The notes beneath the pieces were generated by a model that was given only the letters and a program-made list of their open reading frames with translations, had not been told where the DNA came from and searched no databases. Below, piece after piece: positions 19,377-28,089 of a stretch of 64,000 nt of DNA (within the stretch, counting starts at the first letter, position 1; every line of letters begins with the position of its first letter). The DNA lies in the NCBI RefSeq assembly GCF_030685535.1, contig NZ_CP131601.1:2418001-2482000 (forward strand), read 5' to 3'. The translations under genes and the position numbers were made by a program. This DNA comes from Photobacterium leiognathi (lineage in GTDB: Bacteria > Pseudomonadota > Gammaproteobacteria > Enterobacterales > Vibrionaceae).

Positions 19377-20543
19377 TTAATCAGCCCCGAACAGATCTCG
19401 GGTATAAACTTTCTCTTGCACATCATCAAGCTCAACTGCCATTCGGTTTGAGACAATGACATCAGACATCGCTTTAAAGGCATCCAGATCTTTAATCACT
19501 TTTGAGTTAAAGAAGTCATCTTGCTCAAGCACTGGCTCATACACCACAACTTCGATACCTTTGGCTTTAATGCGCTTCATGATGCCTTGAATACTTGATG
19601 CACGGAAATTATCAGAGCCCGACTTCATGATTAATCGATAAACACCCACCACTTTTGGCTGCTTTGCAATAATTGAATCAGCAATGAAATCTTTACGGGT
19701 AGTGTTCGCATCCACAATCGCACCAATGATGTTATTAGGCACATCACGGTAATTCGCTCGCAATTGCTTGGTATCTTTTGGTAAACAATAACCACCGTAA
19801 CCAAAAGATGGATTGTTATAGTGATTGCCAATACGTGGATCTAAGCCGACACCTTCAATGATTTGACGACTATCTAAGCCTAATGCTTCAGCGTAGCTAT
19901 CAAGCTCATTAAAATAAGCCACACGCATTGCTAGGTAAGTATTTGAGAATAACTTCACCGCTTCCGCTTCAGTAGAATCGGTAAATAACACGGCTATATC
20001 TTGCTTTTCCGCACCTTGCTTTAATAAACCTGCGAAAGTTTCAGCTCGCTCGGAACGCTCACCTACAATAATGCGTGATGGATGCAAGTTATCGTAAAGG
20101 GCACGACCTTCACGTAAGAACTCAGGTGAGAAGATAATATTATCAATACCAAATTGCTTTTTGATACTTTCAGTGTAACCAACAGGTACGGTTGATTTGA
20201 TCACCATGGTTGCCGATGGATTTTTTACCATCACATCTTTAATGACTGCTTCAACTGAGTTGGTATTAAAGTAGTTAGTAACAGGATCGTAATCAGTAGG
20301 TGTGGCAATAATGACAAATTCAGCGCCACCGTAAGCATGGTCAGCATCTGTTGTTGCCACTAAATTCAATGTCTTGTGTTGTAAGAACTCTTCAATCTCT
20401 TTATCTACAATCGGAGATAAACCTTGATTAATTAACGCAACTTTTTCTTCAACAATGTCTAACGCTACTACCTCATTATGCTGAGATAACAGCACGGCAT
20501 TTGACAGGCCAACATAACCTGTTCCTACCACAGTAATTTTCAT
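19377..20543 (-). CDS. ugd: UDP-glucose 6-dehydrogenase
   Basis: Ugd oxidises UDP-glucose twice with NAD to give UDP-glucuronate, a precursor of acidic polysaccharides. The 388-residue protein has the N-terminal Rossmann motif GTGYVGL (7-13), 'STVPVGYTE', '[20 protein letters not shown]', and the catalytic Cys253 in [15 protein letters not shown]. It starts 220 bases from fabB (across the fabB terminator) and ends 20 bases before pdxB. In E. coli no ugd lies here, so its place within a vitamin/fatty-acid gene string is unusual. It uses the product of galU, encoded about 18 kb away. Confidence 0.95.
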   Translation of the reverse strand: MKITVVGTGYVGLSNAVLLSQHNEVVALDIVEEKVALINQGLSPIVDKEIEEFLQHKTLNLVATTDADHAYGGAEFVIIATPTDYDPVTNYFNTNSVEAVIKDVMVKNPSATMVIKSTVPVGYTESIKKQFGIDNIIFSPEFLREGRALYDNLHPSRIIVGERSERAETFAGLLKQGAEKQDIAVLFTDSTEAEAVKLFSNTYLAMRVAYFNELDSYAEALGLDSRQIIEGVGLDPRIGNHYNNPSFGYGGYCLPKDTKQLRANYRDVPNNIIGAIVDANTTRKDFIADSIIAKQPKVVGVYRLIMKSGSDNFRASSIQGIMKRIKAKGIEVVVYEPVLEQDDFFNSKVIKDLDAFKAMSDVIVSNRMAVELDDVQEKVYTRDLFGAD

Positions 20544-20684
20544 TACCTAACCTCAATGAATTAATGTGCAAGTAGCTGTTATTCAACCCTTGCTTATTGG
20601 CTATTAGTTTAACTGAAAACTCTTTAAAAGAACAAAAGTGACAAGTTCTCGCTACTATCTCAGCACTTGATGGACATTTTATGA

Positions 20685-20719
20685 ATAAAAAAAGAGCCAT
20701 AAATCACTTTATGGCTCTT
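20685..20719 (-). terminator. Rho-independent terminator of fabB
   Basis: A perfect 12-bp stem (20692-20703 with 20708-20719), loop of four, then seven T on the minus strand. Confidence 0.95.
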
Positions 20720-20763
20720 CTATCAATTCAATTAACGCTACGGTTAATCTACATCTGGTTTAA

Positions 20764-21978
20764 TTACGCTTCGTATTTCTTGATCACTAGCGTTGCGTTA
20801 GTACCACCAAAACCAAAGCTGTTAGACATTACTGTCTTCAGTTCAACGTCACGCTTTTCAGTCACGATATCAAGACCTTGTGCCGCTTCATCTAGGTTAT
20901 CGATGTTGATGCTTGGCGCAACAAAACCATGCTCAAGCATTAGTGTTGAGTAAATCGCTTCGTGAACACCCGCAGCACCTAGTGCGTGACCTGTCATGGC
21001 TTTAGTTGCAGAAATTGCAGGGCTATTTTCACCAAATAGCTCTTGGATAGCACCAAGCTCTTTCACATCACCTACTGGTGTTGATGTACCGTGTGTATTG
21101 ATGTAATCAACTGGACCATCAAGATCTTGCATTGCCATCTTCATACAACGCACCGCACCTTCACCTGATGGAGCAACCATGTCGTAGCCATCAGATGTCG
21201 CACCGTAACCTACGATCTCACCGTAAATTTTTGCGCCACGAGCAAGTGCGTGCTCTAGCTCTTCGATAACAACCATACCGCCACCACCAGAGATAACGAA
21301 ACCGTCACGATCGGCATCATAAGTACGAGAAGCTTTGGTTGGTTCATCATTGTACTTAGTAGATAGTGCGCCCATTGCATCGAACATCATGGTTAGTGAC
21401 CAATCTAGCTCTTCACCGCCACCAGCGAACACAACGTCTTGTTTGCCCAGTTGGATTAGCTCTACTGCATGACCGATACAGTGTGCTGAAGTTGCACAAG
21501 CTGAGCTCATTGTGTAGTTCACACCACGGATCTTAAACGGCGTTGCAAGACATGCAGATACCGTTGAAGACATAGTACGTGGCACCATGTAAGGACCAAC
21601 ACGCTTAACGCCTTTTTCACGAAGCGTATCAACCGCAACGTATTGGTTGTGCGATGACGCGCCACCTGAACCTGCTACAAGACCAGTGCGCTCATTAGAT
21701 ACCTGCTCTTCAGCTAAGCCAGAGTCAGCAATTGCTTGTTCCATTGATAGGTAAGCATAAGCGGCTGCATCGCCCATGAAACGCATTTTTTTACGGTCAA
21801 TGTGTTCCGCTGGGTTAATTTTCAGATCACCCCAAACATTAGAACGCAGTTTCATCTCAGCGAACTGCTCAGAAAAATTAATGCCTGATTTGCCTGTTTT
21901 TAGTGACTCTAGTACTTCTGCAACGTTGTTACCGATACTAGATACAATCCCCATGCCTGTAATTACGGCTCGTTTCAT
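20764..21978 (-). CDS. fabB: 3-oxoacyl-[acyl-carrier-protein] synthase I
   Basis: FabB condenses acyl-ACP with malonyl-ACP and is required for unsaturated fatty-acid synthesis. The 404-residue protein has the thiolase-fold triad: Cys161 (SSACATSAH), His near 297 ([11 protein letters not shown]) and His near 332 ([12 protein letters not shown]), with the glycine-rich '[12 protein letters not shown]' at the end. Length matches E. coli FabB (406). A large inverted repeat around a TATAAT box upstream (22050-22127) may control it. It is divergent from mnmC, as in E. coli. Confidence 0.98.
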   Translation of the reverse strand: MKRAVITGMGIVSSIGNNVAEVLESLKTGKSGINFSEQFAEMKLRSNVWGDLKINPAEHIDRKKMRFMGDAAAYAYLSMEQAIADSGLAEEQVSNERTGLVAGSGGASSHNQYVAVDTLREKGVKRVGPYMVPRTMSSTVSACLATPFKIRGVNYTMSSACATSAHCIGHAVELIQLGKQDVVFAGGGEELDWSLTMMFDAMGALSTKYNDEPTKASRTYDADRDGFVISGGGGMVVIEELEHALARGAKIYGEIVGYGATSDGYDMVAPSGEGAVRCMKMAMQDLDGPVDYINTHGTSTPVGDVKELGAIQELFGENSPAISATKAMTGHALGAAGVHEAIYSTLMLEHGFVAPSINIDNLDEAAQGLDIVTEKRDVELKTVMSNSFGFGGTNATLVIKKYEA

Positions 21979-22049
21979 GATGACTTCCTACTAATATTAA
22001 TGGATATAGCCTTACCGTGATAATTCATCGTTATCCGGCGGGTTTACTC

Positions 22050-22127
22050 CCAAACGGCTTTAAGATGCGCGTTCTTGTCGGCAATTATACCGTATTTAAC
22101 AGAACATCATATCTTAAAGCTGTTTGG
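22050..22127. promoter_or_regulatory. Long inverted repeat enclosing the probable fabB promoter
   Basis: CCAAACGGCTTTAAGAT (22050-22066) and ATCTTAAAGCTGTTTGG (22111-22127) are inverted copies matching at 16 of 17 positions. A second inner pair, GTTCT (22071-22075) and AGAAC (22101-22105), lies between them, and a consensus minus-strand -10 TATAAT is at 22084-22089. If transcription starts about seven bases after that -10, only one arm enters the fabB mRNA, so the repeat more likely acts as paired DNA operators than as an RNA hairpin. FadR and FabR control fabB in E. coli, but I do not recognise either consensus here. Confidence 0.6.
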
Positions 22128-22329
22128 CTGTTATTTTGCTAAAGCTTTCTCAATGTATTTGAGCCCATCGACTATAACGGCTTTAACGCTAAAAAGTGGT
22201 CAGCTTTCCTGATATTCGGGTACAATCGGCTCAAAATTGCCATTTCTCACTGTATGTTATCGCAAAGCTGCTGCTATTTCAGACGATTTATCACATACAG
22301 TGTGTTAATCATTTAAGAGGTTTCCCCTT

Positions 22330-24393
22330 TTGTCTTGTCCACAGAATGAAAAGTCTACCCCACAAATTGAAAATGCCGTTCTCGATTGGAATGACGTGGG
22401 AACGCCAGTATCGAATAACTTTGATGATGTCTACTTCTCAAACACTAATGGATTAGAAGAAACCCGATACGTCTTTATCAAGCAAAATGGTTTACCAGTG
22501 CGCTGGATTGAAGGTGAAAACCGTCGCTTCGTCATTGCTGAAACAGGCTTTGGCACAGGACTAAATTTCCTTGCTGTTTGGCAAGCTTTCAAACAATACC
22601 GTGCGCAACACCCAAATGCTGTCACTTCAGAACTACATTTCATCAGCTTTGAAAAATATCCTGTTACTAAACAAGATTTAATTAAAGCACATCAATCATG
22701 GCCCGAGCTGGCTGACCTTGCTGAACAGCTTCACGCTCACTACCCACCAGCGATTGCTGATTGTCACCGTATCGTATTAGAAGATGGCATGATCACGCTA
22801 GATTTATGGTTTGGCGATATCAAAGATTGTATGCCGCAAGTATGGGTTGGCGATGAGGGTATTGTCGATGCGTGGTTCCTTGATGGCTTTGCCCCAAGTA
22901 AAAACCCTGAAATGTGGAATCAAAGCCTATTTAACGGTATGGTCAAAATGGCGCGACAAGACTGTACTGTTGCAACATTTACCGCTGCTGGTTTTGTCCG
23001 TCGCGGCTTAATGGAAGCTGGCTTCGAGATGAGAAAAACCAAAGGGTTTGGTACTAAACGTGAAATGATTGTTGGTCAAGTTATTGAACGTCAGCATAGT
23101 ACGAATGTGAAACCTTGGTATAACAGGGCTGCACCAACCAAAAATGATTCAGATATTGCTATCATTGGTGGCGGTATTGCTTCTGCAACCACGGTACTAG
23201 CATTACTCCGTCGTGGGCAAACTGTCACCTTATATTGTGCCGATAACCAACTTGCTGATGGCGCATCAGGGAACCGCCAAGGCGCCGTCTACCCTTTACT
23301 TAACGGCAACAATGATGCGGTATCTCGCTTTTTCTCAACCGCATTTATCTACGCTAAACAGTTAGTAGAGCAAGCTGCTACCGAGCTTGAATTTAGCCAT
23401 AGCTGGTGTGGTGTTACTCAATTGGCCTATGATGAGAAATCTGCGACAAAACTAGAGAAAATGCTAGCAGGTAACTTCACGCCTGAGCTGATCCACAAAC
23501 TCGATAAAACACAAACCGAACAAATCACAGGTGTTGAAACTGGTTTTGAAAGCGTTCATTACCCGTTAGGTGGTTGGTTATCGCCAAAAGAATTGACCAC
23601 AGCGTTAATTGAGCATGCAGTACAACAAGGTAAGCTAATTCTCAAAAAACAAAGTGATCTTAGCTCACTTACTCAACAAGATAATGCTCAATGGCAGCTG
23701 ACTTTTGCTAACGGTGATCAATCTATCCATGACACTGTTATTCTTGCCAATGGTCATCGCTTTAATGAATATGCTCAAACCCAAGCTATCCCTGCATCTT
23801 CTGTTCGTGGACAAGTGAGTCACGTACCAACCAATCCTTCACTAGGGCAGCTAAAAACCGTACTTTGTTACGATGGTTACCTCACGCCAGTCAATACTCA
23901 AACTCAAAGCCACTGCATTGGTGCCAGTTACGATCGCCGCAATGTGGAACTAGAATTCAACGAAGCAGATCAACAAGATAATAAGCAACGCTTAGTTAAT
24001 TGTTTACCATCCGTTGAATGGCCTAAAGCAATAGACATTGATGGCTTTGAAATAAAAGAGCGCGCGCGTGTTGGTATTCGTTGTGCAGTACGTGATCACT
24101 TACCGTATGTGGGTAATGTTTGTCGTTATGATGACTTATTGGCGCAGTACAGAGAATTGAAAGATAATCAGGAAAACACATTGCCTGTACCTATCTACAA
24201 TAATCTGTTCACCATTGCTGGCTTAGGCTCTCGAGGATTAAGTTCAGCACCATTACTGGGCGAAGTTTTAGCGTCACAAATTTGTGGCGATCCATTACCG
24301 CTACCACTTAGTGTACTTGAAGCACTTCACCCTGGCCGTATGTGGGTAAGAAGATTAGTAAAAGGCAAAGAACTTACCACTCTTGATGCCTAA
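22330..24393 (+). CDS. mnmC: Bifunctional tRNA 5-methylaminomethyl-2-thiouridine biosynthesis protein MnmC
   Basis: MnmC finishes the wobble modification mnm5s2U34 in tRNAs for Lys, Glu and Gln: the C-terminal FAD domain removes the carboxymethyl group and the N-terminal domain methylates with SAM. The 687 residues include '[15 protein letters not shown]', the SAM site '[15 protein letters not shown]' (about 78-92), '[15 protein letters not shown]' and the FAD motif [14 protein letters not shown] (about 274-287). The start is TTG at 22330, with AGAGG about ten bases before it; no ATG in frame gives the full N-terminus. Length is close to the E. coli protein (668). Confidence 0.95.
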   Translation: MSCPQNEKSTPQIENAVLDWNDVGTPVSNNFDDVYFSNTNGLEETRYVFIKQNGLPVRWIEGENRRFVIAETGFGTGLNFLAVWQAFKQYRAQHPNAVTSELHFISFEKYPVTKQDLIKAHQSWPELADLAEQLHAHYPPAIADCHRIVLEDGMITLDLWFGDIKDCMPQVWVGDEGIVDAWFLDGFAPSKNPEMWNQSLFNGMVKMARQDCTVATFTAAGFVRRGLMEAGFEMRKTKGFGTKREMIVGQVIERQHSTNVKPWYNRAAPTKNDSDIAIIGGGIASATTVLALLRRGQTVTLYCADNQLADGASGNRQGAVYPLLNGNNDAVSRFFSTAFIYAKQLVEQAATELEFSHSWCGVTQLAYDEKSATKLEKMLAGNFTPELIHKLDKTQTEQITGVETGFESVHYPLGGWLSPKELTTALIEHAVQQGKLILKKQSDLSSLTQQDNAQWQLTFANGDQSIHDTVILANGHRFNEYAQTQAIPASSVRGQVSHVPTNPSLGQLKTVLCYDGYLTPVNTQTQSHCIGASYDRRNVELEFNEADQQDNKQRLVNCLPSVEWPKAIDIDGFEIKERARVGIRCAVRDHLPYVGNVCRYDDLLAQYRELKDNQENTLPVPIYNNLFTIAGLGSRGLSSAPLLGEVLASQICGDPLPLPLSVLEALHPGRMWVRRLVKGKELTTLDA

Positions 24394-24399
24394 TTAAAT

Positions 24400-24460
24400 A
24401 TAAAAACGCCATGTAGGTACTCTTACTCTTTAAAGAGCCTATTCCTACATGGCGTTCTAT
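24400..24460. terminator. Shared bidirectional terminator of mnmC and the chitinase gene
   Basis: A perfect 13-bp stem (24405-24417 with 24444-24456) closes a 26-base loop. On the minus strand it is followed by five T, and on the plus strand by a weaker T-rich tail. It separates two convergent genes. Confidence 0.85.
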
Positions 24461-24486
24461 TATGACTTTGAGTTACCTATTGCTGA

Positions 24487-25785
24487 CTACTTCAGTTCAC
24501 TTGCCATCACATTCATTAATTCATTATTCTCATCACCAGACAGATCCCAAACGAATAAACCAGCAAGTTTATTTTGCTTCACCCAATCAGCTTTGGCTTT
24601 TACTGAGCGTGAATCATCATAACTAATGAAAACTTGTTTCTCTGCATTCCATAGATAAGGAGCTTCTGCCTTATCATCATAACCTGCGATATAACCTTGA
24701 GCTTCAGTATAATTACGTTTTAGATCCCAATACATAAAGAAGCCCGGCTCTGTATCAGAAGTACCAAAACTTGCACCTTTTGCAGAGGAAAGCTCTTTAG
24801 GTAATACCTTACCATCAAACCCTTTTGTTCCTTCCCAGCCTCGACCATAAAACGCCGCACCCACAACCAATTTATTGGCAGGAATGCCTAGCTCAATCAT
24901 CTTGTTAACAAACACATCGGTACCCATTCCCCACCAACCATTGTCTGTTGCATGAAGATTCGTTAAGTGACCAGTTTGTGTTCCCCATCCGCCTAAATAG
25001 TCATAAGTCATAGCAAACATATTGGTTAAATAAGGTGCGACAGCAGCCCAATCTATCGACTCAGCTTTACTACCAACACCAACAGCAGTTGAAAGCTCAT
25101 AATCTCGACCCGTTTTCTTTTCTAAACTATCTAATTCGGAACGCAATGTTTTAACCAAATGCGTATAAGCCTCTTTCTCTGCTGCTTTTTGCTCATCAGA
25201 CAATTTAGTTTCAGGATTCCAAGGCGATGTTGTCAAGCCGCCACCGCCTGGGTATTCCCAGTCGAGATCAATCCCATCGAAAAAATCATACTGAGCAATA
25301 AGCTCTACAGCTGTTTGGGAAAAGTGTTCAATCGCAGCTTTATCTTTTGCCATAGCATGAAACGGTTCTGACATTGTCCAACCACCAAATGATGGCAAAA
25401 TTTTCAATTCAGGTTTATCTGCTTTTAAGTCTTTTAATTGCGCAAAGTGTCCCTTGTAATCCACCTTTGCTTTGGTTGGCCCAAAATCTTTTTCTAGCGC
25501 CGATACTTGATCCACAATAACAGCACTGAACGGGGCTTTATCTTTACATGCTGCTGCTATTTGTTTTTGTACAGCTTCACTTGCACCTTGGTGCGGGCCA
25601 CACATACTCAAAAAGGCATAGATAACATGAGTAAGTTTATCTGCGGGGATATCGTTAACGGTGTAAGGGTTCGCTTCATTGTTGTATTGCCAGTCAGCAA
25701 AGTAACCAGCAACAATGGGTGCTTGTGCATTAACTGAAGTACTACTGAATACGGCAGCAATAGCAAAAGGTAAAATCGCTTTCAT
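24487..25785 (-). CDS. Secreted GH18 chitinase
   Basis: A glycoside hydrolase family 18 enzyme expected to cleave chitin beta-1,4 bonds with a retaining, substrate-assisted mechanism. A signal peptide of about 20 residues (cut after SVNA) precedes the single catalytic barrel. The DxxDxDxE motif is at 170-177 (DGIDLDWE, catalytic Glu177), the 'SFGGW' strand near 132 and 'MTYDYLGGWG' near 264, as in active chitinases. At 432 residues it has no visible chitin-binding or Fn3 domain, so it is a minimal one-domain enzyme. It stands alone, separated by terminators from both neighbours. A small AGTGT-GA-ACACT palindrome at 25888-25899 lies upstream. Confidence 0.92.
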   Translation of the reverse strand: MKAILPFAIAAVFSSTSVNAQAPIVAGYFADWQYNNEANPYTVNDIPADKLTHVIYAFLSMCGPHQGASEAVQKQIAAACKDKAPFSAVIVDQVSALEKDFGPTKAKVDYKGHFAQLKDLKADKPELKILPSFGGWTMSEPFHAMAKDKAAIEHFSQTAVELIAQYDFFDGIDLDWEYPGGGGLTTSPWNPETKLSDEQKAAEKEAYTHLVKTLRSELDSLEKKTGRDYELSTAVGVGSKAESIDWAAVAPYLTNMFAMTYDYLGGWGTQTGHLTNLHATDNGWWGMGTDVFVNKMIELGIPANKLVVGAAFYGRGWEGTKGFDGKVLPKELSSAKGASFGTSDTEPGFFMYWDLKRNYTEAQGYIAGYDDKAEAPYLWNAEKQVFISYDDSRSVKAKADWVKQNKLAGLFVWDLSGDENNELMNVMASELK

Positions 25786-25933
25786 GATGTTTCCTTACTC
25801 ATCAATTGATTCATGGCATATGCTTTTGCTTCAACGATGATCTCGGAACAGCAGCAACGCAATAACCTAAAAAGTAAGAATAAACATAGTGTGAACACTT
25901 TATAGATGGGATAACTAAAAGCTAATCGAAACA

Positions 25934-25950
25934 AAAAATAGCGTATTTTT
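25934..25950 (-). terminator. Possible weak terminator after the rjg-like gene
   Basis: AAAAATA (25934-25940) pairs with TATTTTT (25944-25950) around GCG, inside a longer ATCGA...TCGAT pair. The stem is almost all A-T, so termination would be weak; it lies about 70 bases after the rjg-like stop. Confidence 0.35.
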
Positions 25951-26019
25951 CGATAGAACTCTTAGTTATGTTAGAAATGTAAGATTATGAAAAGCTAATA
26001 TGCGATCTTTTGCTTAATT

Positions 26020-27396
26020 TTATAATTCAGCTGCAATAACTATCTCTACATCTGGTCGACACGACCTCAGCTTATCAGCCAATTGAGATTGCGCTTCTTT
26101 ATCGCCATGAACAATTCGGATCACAGAAGGGCCATCTTCTATCTGCTCTACAAATTTAACTAAATCATCTTGCGCAGCATGAGCAGAATAGCCTGATAAA
26201 CCATAAACCTTTGCATTAACCTCAATGGTTTTATCATTAATCACTATCTGATTGTTTTGATCAAGCAATTGTCTTCCAACCGTTCCAACAGCTTGATAAC
26301 CAGCCAAGATCACATCTGTCCGAACATCAGGTAGCAATGCTTCAAGATAGTTCATAATTCGTCCACCTGAGCACATACCGCTGGCAGCAACAATAATGGC
26401 AGGCTCACCAGAATGTTTTAATCGATTAACAAGCTCTACATGATCTTGGTGGTTCTCGATGGTAATGCATTGTTCAAATGCTAATGGATGACGTCCAACA
26501 TAACGTCGGTCTTTCGCTTCTTTTGACCATAACTCATGAAAATGTCGATATTGCTCCGTTATTTTCTGAGCTAATGGCGAATCAAGAATAACGGGCAATG
26601 TTTTCCATACTTTTTGATGTTCATTATCATGACTCGAACCAGATAAAACATCCGCCAAAATATTTTCAATATCAAACAATAGTTCTTGCGTTCGACCAAC
26701 ACTAAATGCAGGAATTAAGATCGCTCCACCATCTCGTAAAGAGTGTTCAATCAACTGACGTAATTGTGATTCACGCTCAATCACATCATGATGCGGTTTG
26801 TCGCCATACGTACTCTCTAAAACAAGTACATCTGCCGACGTGGGAGAAATAGGATCAGATAAAAGAGGAGTATTTGAAGGGCCAAGATCGCCGCTAAAAA
26901 CAACGGTACGTTGATCGGGTAATTTAATTTCAATATAAGCAGAGCCTAAAATATGCCCAGCTTGACGAAAACGCACAGACACACTTTCGCCATTTAATAG
27001 CACTAATTTAGCCCAGCAATCATAAGGAACTGGGCGTATTTTTTGTTTAATCAATTGGGTAAATTGCTGGCATTGCTTTTCATTAAAGCCCAACTGAATT
27101 TTCAAACCATCTTCCAACATTAATGGAAGTAATGCAGCTGTTGCTTCTGTTGCGTAAATTGGTCCTGAGAACCCAGCAGCCAGTAACCAAGGAATACGAC
27201 CAATATGATCGATATGGCTATGAGTGACTAATAATGCTTCAATATGCTTAATGTCAAATTCGATATTAAGTTGCTGATGCTTGGCTTCAGCTCCTTGAAA
27301 CAAGCCACAATCAATAAGCAAACTGCTCTTACCGATCATTAGCTCATGGCAAGAACCCGTCACACCTGTTTTAGCCCCATGGTGAATAATATCCAC
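26020..27396 (-). CDS. rjg: Metallo-beta-lactamase/beta-CASP RNA-processing nuclease, Rjg homologue
   Basis: The 458-residue protein belongs to the CPSF73/Ysh1-like metallo-beta-lactamase group that cuts RNA. The zinc motif is THSHIDHIGR (His59, His61, Asp63, His64), with 'FSGDLGPSNTPLL' and 'LESTYGDKPHHD' following, then a beta-CASP insert ('IPAFSVGRTQELLFDIENIL') and the C-terminal 'SGYSAHAAQDDLVKFV' His motif. In Vibrio the right-junction gene rjg, of this family, marks one edge of the O-antigen locus; here it again borders the polysaccharide genes. The biological RNA substrate is unknown. It starts 176 bases after wzb on the same strand. Confidence 0.85.
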   Translation of the reverse strand: MDIIHHGAKTGVTGSCHELMIGKSSLLIDCGLFQGAEAKHQQLNIEFDIKHIEALLVTHSHIDHIGRIPWLLAAGFSGPIYATEATAALLPLMLEDGLKIQLGFNEKQCQQFTQLIKQKIRPVPYDCWAKLVLLNGESVSVRFRQAGHILGSAYIEIKLPDQRTVVFSGDLGPSNTPLLSDPISPTSADVLVLESTYGDKPHHDVIERESQLRQLIEHSLRDGGAILIPAFSVGRTQELLFDIENILADVLSGSSHDNEHQKVWKTLPVILDSPLAQKITEQYRHFHELWSKEAKDRRYVGRHPLAFEQCITIENHQDHVELVNRLKHSGEPAIIVAASGMCSGGRIMNYLEALLPDVRTDVILAGYQAVGTVGRQLLDQNNQIVINDKTIEVNAKVYGLSGYSAHAAQDDLVKFVEQIEDGPSVIRIVHGDKEAQSQLADKLRSCRPDVEIVIAAEL

Positions 27397-27572
27397 TTGT
27401 CATCCCTGTGCTTATATTTCATCTAATTTTTGATAATGACAGAGCTATTATCTTGATTAAAATTCAAACAACTAGAATCCGAGCAGGCTCACGAAATCAA
27501 CGAAAGCAAACCATGTGGCACATAAAAAACACATTACTTAATCAAACAAATTATTTAATTTATAAATAATAA

Positions 27573-28013
27573 TTACAGCTTAGTTGCCCAGGCTTGCGCA
27601 GCTTGATCAACTAAAGTTAAAGAGTGCTCAAACGCTTCACGACTTTGACGATATGGATCAGGAATATCACGCTGACTAATCCATTGACCAAACAACATCG
27701 TTTTACCACGTGCTTCAGGCGCAATATTAGTTACCGCTTCAATATGACCTTTTTCCATCACTAAGATCAGATCATACTCACGACATAACTCAGGGGTTAA
27801 CTGCTGCGCTTGGTGTCCAGATAAATCAAAACCCAATTGCCCCATCATTTCACATGCCATCGCATCTGCAGGCTTACCAGCTAACCCACTTTTTTTCGTT
27901 GCAATACCCGCAGAGGCTACGTGTTTAGCTGGTAATTTCGTTTGCAAAATTCGCTCACCCGAAGGAGAACGGCAAATATTACCCACGCAAACCACAAGGA
28001 TTTTGTTGAACAT
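27573..28013 (-). CDS. wzb: Low-molecular-weight protein-tyrosine phosphatase (Wzb-type)
   Basis: Wzb-type phosphatases dephosphorylate the tyrosine autokinase (Wzc) that governs capsule and exopolysaccharide assembly. The 146-residue protein has the CX5R loop with Cys9 and Arg15 (CVGNICRS) and the general-acid Asp119 in DIPDPYRQS, so it should be active. Length matches E. coli Wzb (147). The usual partners wza and wzc are not in this window; the only chain-length protein present, Wzz at 40.3 kb, has no kinase domain. It follows the wbpM-like gene across a strong terminator. Alternatively it may be a general LMW-PTP. Confidence 0.9.
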   Translation of the reverse strand: MFNKILVVCVGNICRSPSGERILQTKLPAKHVASAGIATKKSGLAGKPADAMACEMMGQLGFDLSGHQAQQLTPELCREYDLILVMEKGHIEAVTNIAPEARGKTMLFGQWISQRDIPDPYRQSREAFEHSLTLVDQAAQAWATKL

Positions 28014-28035
28014 GGTTAACTCCGTTTAAATAGAT

Positions 28036-28071
28036 ACAAAAAAGGCCAATTATTTTATAACAATTGGCCTT
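28036..28071 (-). terminator. Rho-independent terminator of the wbpM-like gene
   Basis: A 10-bp stem (28042-28051 with 28062-28071) is followed by seven T on the minus strand. It separates the dehydratase from wzb. Confidence 0.9.
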
Positions 28072-28089
28072 AATTAATATGCAGTTCGA

